This document shows, one piece after another, positions 1 to 6,399 of a stretch of 31,823 nt of DNA (within the stretch, counting starts at the first letter, position 1; every line of letters begins with the position of its first letter). The notes under the pieces were generated by a model. The model had not been told where the DNA came from, did not search any database, and saw only the letters and a list, made by a program, of their open reading frames with translations. Source of the DNA: Prevotella sp. UBA3776. GTDB taxonomy: Bacteria; Bacteroidota; Bacteroidia; Bacteroidales; Bacteroidaceae. Position numbers and translations under genes: made by a program. Location of the stretch: positions 1 to 31,823 of the forward strand of contig DFFM01000040.1 of assembly GCA_002369515.1 (NCBI GenBank), given 5' to 3'.

Positions 1-51
1 TCTTAATATTCAACGACAGACCCTACTTTACGTAAATCATCAAGGGGGAGA

Positions 52-2157
52 GTGGCTCTTTTTGATAGGACTGCCGCCCGATTGGGCATGATGGTGATGA
101 TACTCCTTGCTACAGGAAATGTGGCAAAGGCTGATGTGACGTTGTTCTCGGCGGACTTCACTACTTTGGGAACATACGAAACAACGGGCAAGGTGACCAT
201 GAGGCTCACGTTTGCAGGCAACGCCAACTATAATCAGAAGACCGAGGACATCGTGGTGGAAGTCATCAAAATCAGTGCGCCCGTCATCAGCCCTTCGGGC
301 AAGATCACGCAGGATCAGGAAGCAACGGTCTATTATACCACCGACGGCTCAGACCCACGCACCAGCAATACGCGGCAGACTGGCACACTGCCCATCCAGC
401 TGACGCTCACCGACACGCAGACCATTTATGCCGTGGCTATCGACAATACGGACGTGAGTAGGGTAGCGGAGCTGAACCATGTGAACACAAATCAGACCTA
501 CCAATACACCCTTGAGGACAACAACAAGCCTGGGCTGGGTAAGGTGGAGACCATGACCGACGGCTCGAACAACGTGGTGATGCGAATGACCTACGGCGAC
601 CTGCCCGAATATGTGCAGAAGAGCGGCAACAGCATTTGGAAGACGAAGGCTCGCGACGGACGCATGCGCGATGCCGAGTTCGACGACTACCAGATATCAA
701 CCATTGCCGAGAACTACGACGGAACGAGCGAGGACAGCTACAACGGCAGCAATGGTTACGGATTGCAGTTTGTAGGTTACGAAGTGAACACACCATTCTC
801 GCTTCCCATTGCCGGTGCCTACGTGAAGTTTGAACCCGAAGTGGACGGACTGCTGCAGGTGGTGATTCGCCAAAACGGTTCGTTTGTTGAAACCGGCGAT
901 GTCGCGGAAACTGGCTCCTACAACCTGCGCCGCCGCGTGGTGTTCTTTGCCGATGAAACTGGTCGCGCCTATGTTCCAGACGTGGAATATACGGCACAGA
1001 TGAACCTCAACAGCACCATCGACCCGAAACTCTTCGACTTCAACCACACGAATGTGAAACCGGTGGACCATGACAATTTCGACTACTATCAAGACTTGCT
1101 CTTCGGACAAACCTTGACAGACGAGGAATGGGACGCCAAGCGCAATGGTGAGGCCATAGCCAACCAGCTCGTGACGAGTCTTGTGCAGCATTCTTCACAG
1201 CGGGGTGTGCTTCTGGGCGATGTGCCCGGCTATCTCTGCGTGACGAAGGCATACGTGAAGTACACCATCAACGTGAAGGCAGGAAAGACCTACTTCCTGA
1301 CGGGCAACACAACCAAAGTGGGGCTTTGCGGCTACCAGTTCACTCCCGACGCCTCCTACCATGCCTCAGAGGCTACGCTCGAGGAAGGCACCAAGGGTGG
1401 CGACGCCACCTCGGCCAACAGCACCCTGCTCAGCGGAACTGTAGGCGAGAAATACAACGTGGCGCTCACCCGCACCTTTGAGGCCGACCAGTGGGCGACG
1501 CTCGTGCTGCCGTTCTCGGTGTCGGCAAGCAAGGTGAAGGAGGTGTTCGGCGAGAACACACTCATTCTGAACTTCAACGACGTGACCACCACTGTGAACG
1601 AAAACGGTGCTACGGTGCTCAGCCTGAACCTGCGCAAGCACTATCACCAGATGATTGTGGCGGGCATGCCGCTGCTCATCAAACCCTCGAAGACCGTCGC
1701 CAATCCCGTCATCAGCAATGTGACTTTGGAGAAGCTGAGCGTAGAGCCCATGAGTCAGGATGTTCATGCTGATGATGGCAACTACAAGAGTGGATTCAAA
1801 CTCAATGGCAGCTATGAACCCACCGTGATGCCCGCCTATGCCTACTACATGAGCGACAACCAGTTCAAGCAGAAGAGCAACGGCAACACCACCAACACCA
1901 AGGGTATCCGCGCCTGGATTGAGGGTGCCGCAGAAGCGTCACCGGCCAAGATCAATGCGCTGAGCGTGTTCGACGACCAAGGCGAAGTGGTGACTGCCAT
2001 CGACGTTGAGCAGATTGCCGAGGCATTGGGTGTGAAGGTGGAGCGACAGGCTGCCATCTACACCCTGAGCGGACAGAAAGTGTCGGCCGACGGCAACCGC
2101 GACCAGCTGCCCCGTGGGATGTACATACAAAACGGAAAGAAGTTCGTTGTGAAATAA
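52..2157 (+). CDS. Secreted surface protein with chitobiase-type Ig-like domain and C-terminal sorting-like tail
   Basis: Predicted exported protein of about 701 aa with no recognised catalytic domain. The GTG start is chosen because AGGGGGAGA lies just upstream and the reading gives a signal peptide (hydrophobic LGMMVMILLATGNVAKA, likely cleavage after AKA, near residue 27). Residues 35-55 resemble the end of a bacterial Ig-like (BIG_2) domain (TTGKVTMRLTFAGNANYN). Residues ~57-105 match the chitobiase/beta-hexosaminidase C-terminal fold (VYYTTDGSDPRTS). The middle (~130-460) is unassigned and may bind glycans. Residues ~480-640 contain the WATLVLPFSVSASKV type segment that I associate with Prevotella surface proteins. 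The end is IYTLSGQKVSADG then RGMYIQNGKKFVVK, a tail resembling a type IX secretion sorting signal. It lies upstream of a PL11 lyase, so a role in plant-glycan binding is inferred. The Ig-like domain is incomplete directly after the signal peptide, so the N-terminus may be truncated or recombined. Confidence 0.75.
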   Translation: MALFDRTAARLGMMVMILLATGNVAKADVTLFSADFTTLGTYETTGKVTMRLTFAGNANYNQKTEDIVVEVIKISAPVISPSGKITQDQEATVYYTTDGSDPRTSNTRQTGTLPIQLTLTDTQTIYAVAIDNTDVSRVAELNHVNTNQTYQYTLEDNNKPGLGKVETMTDGSNNVVMRMTYGDLPEYVQKSGNSIWKTKARDGRMRDAEFDDYQISTIAENYDGTSEDSYNGSNGYGLQFVGYEVNTPFSLPIAGAYVKFEPEVDGLLQVVIRQNGSFVETGDVAETGSYNLRRRVVFFADETGRAYVPDVEYTAQMNLNSTIDPKLFDFNHTNVKPVDHDNFDYYQDLLFGQTLTDEEWDAKRNGEAIANQLVTSLVQHSSQRGVLLGDVPGYLCVTKAYVKYTINVKAGKTYFLTGNTTKVGLCGYQFTPDASYHASEATLEEGTKGGDATSANSTLLSGTVGEKYNVALTRTFEADQWATLVLPFSVSASKVKEVFGENTLILNFNDVTTTVNENGATVLSLNLRKHYHQMIVAGMPLLIKPSKTVANPVISNVTLEKLSVEPMSQDVHADDGNYKSGFKLNGSYEPTVMPAYAYYMSDNQFKQKSNGNTTNTKGIRAWIEGAAEASPAKINALSVFDDQGEVVTAIDVEQIAEALGVKVERQAAIYTLSGQKVSADGNRDQLPRGMYIQNGKKFVVK

Positions 2158-2182
2158 CCACCCTATAAAAAAGCATACAGAA

Positions 2183-2395
2183 ATGAAAAGAACAAGATAT
2201 ATACAGCCACAAACGGAGCATTTCCTGATGGTCTGTCATGAGCACTTGGCAGCCGGTTCGCCCGGCAAGACCAATGTGGACGACTATTCGGGCACGGGCC
2301 AGGGAAACACAGGCCTGGGTGGCGACACTGGCGAAGGCGACGATGAAGACGACCCGGACGCCAAGGCTTTCAACATTTGGGAGGCTTGGGACTGA
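2183..2395 (+). CDS. Small acidic protein of the MKK-x-YI-x-P type, downstream of a tail-bearing surface protein
   Basis: 70-aa protein, function unknown. It starts MKRTRYIQPQTEHFLMV, has a small-residue stretch (LAAGSPG, residues 22-28), a Gly/Asp/Glu-rich centre and ends FNIWEAWD. There is no clear signal peptide or membrane helix. It begins 25 nt after the preceding stop codon, so it is probably cotranscribed, and the unit ends at the hairpin at 2452-2498. It shares architecture with the 61-aa protein at 9164-9349, which also follows a tail-bearing secreted protein: MK(K/R) plus YI-x-P at the start, and an acidic IW(D/E) end. I recall similar short proteins as common in Bacteroidales genomes but know no function. 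The conserved architecture, ATG start and position support a real gene. Confidence 0.65.
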   Translation: MKRTRYIQPQTEHFLMVCHEHLAAGSPGKTNVDDYSGTGQGNTGLGGDTGEGDDEDDPDAKAFNIWEAWD

Positions 2396-2451
2396 GTCGC
2401 TGAGGGGATGCAGAAGGTTGCGGAATGCAATCTGAAAAATATTGATATTGC

Positions 2452-2498
2452 AAAGGGGCACGGCCATGCGCGAGCGGCACGTGCCCTTTTTTCGTTTT
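2452..2498 (+). terminator. Rho-independent terminator after the first surface-protein unit
   Basis: Stem GGGGCACG (2455-2462) pairs with CGTGCCC (2480-2486) and is followed by six T and then cgttttg. It lies 57 nt after the small acidic gene and should end that transcript. Confidence 0.8.
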
Positions 2499-2617
2499 GT
2501 GTGGCGTTGGCAGTGGATTTTTTGTGTCTTACCGCCTCCCGTTGCCGTTTTTTTGCGGAGAGAGGGTCGGAAAACCGTAGTTTTTACACTTTTTAAGATT
2601 TTTTCCGCGCAAAATGT

Positions 2618-2647
2618 TTTGCGGATAGCAGAAAATGTTTATCTTTG
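2618..2647 (+). promoter_or_regulatory. Bacteroidetes-type promoter upstream of the candidate intergenic RNA
   Basis: TTTG (2618-2621), an 18-nt spacer, then TATCTTTG (2640-2647), matching the TTTG/TAnnTTTG consensus. The expected start is about 2653. No open reading frame of convincing size follows before the terminator at 2931-2977, so the product is probably an untranslated RNA. Confidence 0.6.
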
Positions 2648-2652
2648 CAACG

Positions 2653-2977
2653 TAAAAAACTGAAATGCGACAGAAAGCTATAGACGACTAAGAACTATAT
2701 TTGACAGATATATATTTTTTCCGCTAAGACACAAAAAAAAGACTGACTCAAGTTTTTGCAGCGCATACATAATGGTTGTTGCAGCGCGGAAGACGGTGTT
2801 GCCGGTCTTGATGGTGTTCGGGGCGGAGCAAGGACGAAGAAATACACACAAACTGAAACCATATATTTTATAGTTATTATAATCCTCAATGCATAAATTA
2901 AGAATAGTAGTAATTAACGCGTGAGAAGAAGGAGGCATGCCCAAAGCGATGGTGTCATGACCTCCTTTATTTTTTTG
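2653..2977 (+). ncRNA. Candidate ~325-nt structured intergenic RNA
   Basis: A free-standing transcription unit is suggested by a consensus promoter at 2618-2647 and a strong terminator at 2931-2977. The next gene has its own promoter at 2989-3020. Inside are a hairpin at 2790-2809 (AAGAC..GTCTT ends) and a direct repeat of GCAGCGC (2758-2764 and 2781-2787). The longest forward reading from an ATG is about 33 codons (from 2772) and has no clear start context. I cannot assign it to a known RNA family. Alternatives are a degenerate gene, a tiny-protein gene, or an alternative long leader for the PL11 gene. Confidence 0.42.
2931..2977 (+). terminator. Rho-independent terminator upstream of the PL11 promoter
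   Basis: GGAGGCATG (2931-2939) pairs with CATGACCTCC (2956-2965) with one bulged base, followed by TTTATTTTTTT. There is no protein gene directly upstream on this strand, so it most likely ends the candidate RNA starting near 2653. Confidence 0.7.
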
Positions 2978-2988
2978 TACCCTTTTAT

Positions 2989-3020
2989 TTTGCATAATAG
3001 GAAGAATTGTTGTAATTTTG
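2989..3020 (+). promoter_or_regulatory. Promoter of the PL11 lyase gene
   Basis: TTTG (2989-2992), a 20-nt spacer, then TAATTTTG (3013-3020). The predicted start near 3026 gives a ~115-nt leader, close to the leader lengths inferred for the other two surface-protein genes with visible promoters in this window. Confidence 0.7.
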
Positions 3021-3141
3021 CGCACAACTAATCTGTATGATATCGAAAGTCTTTTGCTTTGGCTAATCAGGAAGCCCTGGAAAGTACATAAAATTTAGAA
3101 AAGAGATAAAAAACAAACGAAACAAATCTAATAAAAACATC

Positions 3142-5772
3142 ATGCGAAGAAATTTACTGGCAACCATCGTGTTGCTGCTCATGGCCGTGGTGGCTGTGGC
3201 ACAAAAGAAGTACGAACTGAGTGACGCTACGTGTAACGCCGCTAAGGGCGATAATTCGCCGTGGACGTTCAACAACGGGTTCTCCGTGAGCGAGAACGCC
3301 GGAAAGACCTATGGTGCTGGTGGAGGCGGAATCAAATACTCTGCTGGAGTGAAATACACCATCCATATTCCCGATGGCGTGGAGATAAAATACGTCACCA
3401 TCAGCGGTTATGACAACTATGCCGAGGTGGATTCCTATTTGGGCGAGCTTGGTGGCACGGAGTATGGCGAGAACGACTATGTGTGGCCGCAGAAAGATGC
3501 CAGCGGCAACTCTACCGACGTGAAACATGCTATTGAGTTGAGCTCACCCGTTACGGACGAGCTGACGTTCACCCCCATGGGCAAGCAGGTGGTCTGGATT
3601 ATCACGCTCTACGACTATGTGCCCGGAGGCAACAGCCAAGGGGGCGGGGCCGAGAACTTCGTGTGGCCTACGCCAGCCGAGCAGATGGAGCCGCTGGGGC
3701 GTGACGTGGTGGCTGTGCCCGCCAAGAACAACAAGGGCATTTTCGTAAGCTGGCGCTTGCTGGGTACCGATGCCGACGATGTGACGTTCGACCTGCTGCG
3801 CGATGGTGTCAGTGTGGCTACCGACCTCAGTGTGAGCAACTTTACCGATGCCAACGGTACGGCGTCGAGCCAGTATGAGGTGGTGGTGAAACAGAATGGC
3901 ACAGAATTGGAAACCACAAGTCCGGTCACCCCGTGGGCCAACATCTTCAAGAGCGTAAAACTCAACCGTCCGGCTGGTGGCACCCACCGTTGGCGCGAAT
4001 ACAATTCAAGCACCAAGAAATATGGCTCATGGCAGGACAACGTGCCCTACGAATACACCCCCAACGATGTGTCGGTGGGCGATGTGAATGGCGACGGACA
4101 GATGGAACTCATCGTCAAATGGGATCCCTCGCACTCGCAGGACAACTCCATCGGCAGCGGCTTCTCGGGCAGTGTTTATTTGGACGCTTACAAAATGGAC
4201 GGAGAGCAACTGTGGCGCATCGACCTGGGCGACAACATCCGCGCCGGTGCCCACTACACCCAGTTCCTGGTTTATGACTTCGATGGCAACGGCAAGGCTG
4301 AGCTCATCTGTAAGACGGCTCCCGGCTCAAAGGACGGACTGGGCCGTTATGTCACCGAGGCTGCCGACGACAGCGACATCAAGTCGGCCGACAACACCAA
4401 GGACTACCGCAACGAAACGGGCTACGTGAACGAAGGCCCTGAGTATCTCACCGTGTTCAGCGGCGAAACGGGCGAGGCCCTCCACACCATCTTCTACAAT
4501 CCCAACCGCGCCGGCTCACTGGGCGGTGCTCCCTCCCACCCCAGCAAGACGTTCTGGGGCGACAACTACGGCGGGCGCGCCGACCGCTATCTGGCCTGCG
4601 TGGCCTATCTGGGCGGAACAAGTCAGAATCCCAGTGCCGTGATGTGCCGCGGCTACTACACCCGCGCCTACCTTTGGGCAGTCGATTTCGACGGCAACAA
4701 GCTGACGACCCGTTGGCTGCATGCCTCTAATTCTACCTCTGAGGTGGAAGTGACCGATGCCGACGGCAACACCACGAAGACCACCCATGGCAGTCCTACC
4801 AGCGGCGGCAGTGGCACCATGTATGGCAACGGTAACCATAACCTCAGCGTGGGCGACGTGGATGGCGACGGATGCGACGAAATCATCTGGGGCTCAGCTG
4901 CTTGCGACCATGACGGCTCGCTGCTCTATGCCACGGGATTCGGTCATGGCGATGCCATCCACCTGAGCGACATCGACCCCGACCGCCCCGGACTGGAGCT
5001 TTTCCAGGTGCACGAGGAGAAAGGCACTTATTCGTGGGACCTTCACGATGCTGCCACGGGCGAAGTCATCTGGAAAGGTGGCAACAAGGGTGTTGACAAT
5101 GGCCGCGGAATGGCTGCTGATGTGGTGGCCGACAGCCGCGGACAGGAGTTCTGGTCCAGCGACGACCGCGTGGAGCGCAGCGCTCAGACGGGCGAAGTGG
5201 TCAACTCGAAATCGCTCAGCATTAACTTCCGTATCTATTGGGATGGCGACGCCCAGGACGAGCTCTTCGACGGCAAGTATGACAGCGGCAGCGGCAAGTG
5301 CGCTCCCGTCATCACAAAGCTTAACGGCACCAGCAACTCCACACTGCTCGCACTCGGCAGCTACGGTGCTTCGCAGACTTGCAACACCACCAAGGCCACG
5401 CCCTGCCTGCAGGCCGACCTGCTGGGCGACTGGCGCGAGGAAATCATCTGCTGGAACTACGACGACCCGTCGCAAATCAACATCTTCACCACCAACATTC
5501 CCTCTGACCTGCGTGTGCCCACCTTGCTCCACGATCATGTCTATCGCATGGGCGTCGTCTGGCAGCAGACGGCCTACAACCAGCCGCCCCACTTGGGTTA
5601 CTATCTGCCCGACTACCTGACCTCAAAGCAATCTACAGGCATCCGACAGACTGAGATGGCCGAAAAGAAAGCCTCCAATACCATCTACGACCTGCAGGGC
5701 CGCCGTATTCAAGGCCAGCACCTCTCGCGCGGGGTCTATATACAGAATGGCCGCAAATACGTGGTTGAGTAG
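3142..5772 (+). CDS. Rhamnogalacturonan lyase, polysaccharide lyase family 11, secreted
   Basis: 876-aa exported enzyme predicted to cleave the rhamnogalacturonan-I backbone of pectin by beta-elimination (YesW/YesX-type PL11). Signal peptide is residues 1-21 (MRRNLLATIVLLLMAVVAVAQ). Residues ~22-160 form an unassigned N-terminal module. Residues ~170-830 are the catalytic propeller, with the repeated Asp-rich blade loops typical of PL11 calcium sites: GDVNGDGQMELIVKWDPS, DFDGNGKAELICKTAPG, GDVDGDGCDEIIWGS and DLLGDWREEIICW. Family members are usually ~600 aa, so the extra length is the N-terminal module plus the tail. The tail is IYDLQGRR followed by SRGVYIQNGRKYVVE, shared with three other proteins here and inferred to be a sorting signal. 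The gene has its own promoter and leader and ends before a repeat cluster and terminator. No SusC/SusD pair is adjacent. Confidence 0.93.
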   Translation: MRRNLLATIVLLLMAVVAVAQKKYELSDATCNAAKGDNSPWTFNNGFSVSENAGKTYGAGGGGIKYSAGVKYTIHIPDGVEIKYVTISGYDNYAEVDSYLGELGGTEYGENDYVWPQKDASGNSTDVKHAIELSSPVTDELTFTPMGKQVVWIITLYDYVPGGNSQGGGAENFVWPTPAEQMEPLGRDVVAVPAKNNKGIFVSWRLLGTDADDVTFDLLRDGVSVATDLSVSNFTDANGTASSQYEVVVKQNGTELETTSPVTPWANIFKSVKLNRPAGGTHRWREYNSSTKKYGSWQDNVPYEYTPNDVSVGDVNGDGQMELIVKWDPSHSQDNSIGSGFSGSVYLDAYKMDGEQLWRIDLGDNIRAGAHYTQFLVYDFDGNGKAELICKTAPGSKDGLGRYVTEAADDSDIKSADNTKDYRNETGYVNEGPEYLTVFSGETGEALHTIFYNPNRAGSLGGAPSHPSKTFWGDNYGGRADRYLACVAYLGGTSQNPSAVMCRGYYTRAYLWAVDFDGNKLTTRWLHASNSTSEVEVTDADGNTTKTTHGSPTSGGSGTMYGNGNHNLSVGDVDGDGCDEIIWGSAACDHDGSLLYATGFGHGDAIHLSDIDPDRPGLELFQVHEEKGTYSWDLHDAATGEVIWKGGNKGVDNGRGMAADVVADSRGQEFWSSDDRVERSAQTGEVVNSKSLSINFRIYWDGDAQDELFDGKYDSGSGKCAPVITKLNGTSNSTLLALGSYGASQTCNTTKATPCLQADLLGDWREEIICWNYDDPSQINIFTTNIPSDLRVPTLLHDHVYRMGVVWQQTAYNQPPHLGYYLPDYLTSKQSTGIRQTEMAEKKASNTIYDLQGRRIQGQHLSRGVYIQNGRKYVVE

Positions 5773-5845
5773 TAACAGTCGCCTCTCTTTTTGACAGAGT
5801 AATATACTCAACTTTCTCCTGTTGGAAATAGTCTGGGGATTGTGA

Positions 5846-6098
5846 GTAGGGAACTTAGCACGTGCCTCCACAATGTAGGGAACTTAGCTTGTCTAGTTCC
5901 AATGGCGCGCCAGCGCCAATTCCTCATCATGCTCTTGACCTCGCTCTTCACTGGATTTTGGCACTGTCGTGCCAACGGAACTAGACAAGCTAGGTTCCCT
6001 ACACGATACCACACAAGCTAAGTTCGCTACAATGCGGAGGCACGTCATTGATTCCTGACACAAGCTAAGTTCGCTACAATGCGGAGGCACGTCATTGA
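5846..6098. repeat. Compound inverted/direct repeat cluster between surface-protein genes
   Basis: The unit reads roughly ACAAGCTAAGTTCGCTACA followed by ATGCGGAGGCACGTCATTGA. Two direct copies of 41 bp lie at 6011-6051 and 6058-6098. An inverted, diverged copy lies at 5846-5890. A further pair forms 26-bp inverted arms with one mismatch at 5875-5900 and 5977-6002. The arms enclose GGCGCGCC (about 5904-5911) and a small hairpin TTGGCAC/GTGCCAA (5958-5975). No reading frame is convincing. It resembles a non-autonomous REP- or MITE-like dispersed element, but target duplications are not evident. Confidence 0.75.
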
Positions 6099-6126
6099 CT
6101 CCCGGCAAGCGACACTTCATTATTAT

Positions 6127-6195
6127 AGACACAGTAACATACTAACATAATCCCTCTATAGAGATTCTTTGTTAGTATGTTACTATGTCTTTTTT
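6127..6195 (+). terminator. Long-stem terminator downstream of PL11 and the repeat cluster
   Basis: Arms of 21 nt at 6127-6147 and 6170-6190 (core AGTAACATACTAACA) pair with one mismatch and are followed by a run of T at 6191-6195. It lies ~355 nt after the PL11 stop codon, so the PL11 transcript may include the repeat cluster. Confidence 0.75.
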
Positions 6196-6215
6196 CCGTT
6201 ATTCTGTCTGGTGTT

Positions 6216-6227
6216 GTAAACGTTTAC
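6216..6227. promoter_or_regulatory. LacI-family-like operator palindrome
   Basis: Perfect 12-bp palindrome GTAAACGTTTAC with the central AACGTT typical of LacI/GalR-family operators. It ends 22 nt upstream of the TTTG element of the promoter at 6250-6280. The regulator is not encoded in this window. Confidence 0.45.
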
Positions 6228-6249
6228 GTGAAACTTTTGTGAAAATTAT

Positions 6250-6280
6250 TTTGAACTGATAGTTTTTCTCCATATATTTG
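6250..6280 (+). promoter_or_regulatory. Promoter of the 900-aa surface protein gene
   Basis: TTTG (6250-6253), a 19-nt spacer, then TATATTTG (6273-6280): a textbook Bacteroidetes promoter. The expected start near 6287 gives a ~113-nt leader. Confidence 0.75.
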
Positions 6281-6399
6281 CAAAATGTAGTGCATCAGAC
6301 AGTTTTTGTCTATCTGTCAGGGAATTACTCATCCACCCTGCTACCTTTTGATTATTGTAGATAAAAGAATTATAACTAATAACTAAAACAAAAAATATT

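Noticed and set aside
2678..3025. 115-aa minus-strand frame in the 2.4-3.1 kb gap
   Set aside because: It crosses a forward promoter and a terminator hairpin, has no start context or known domain, and fits an untranslated RNA region better. Not fully excluded.
6221..6233. CGTTTACGTGAAAC resembling half of a parS site
   Set aside because: It lacks the central CACGTG symmetry and one base of the core; the LacI-type palindrome explains it better.
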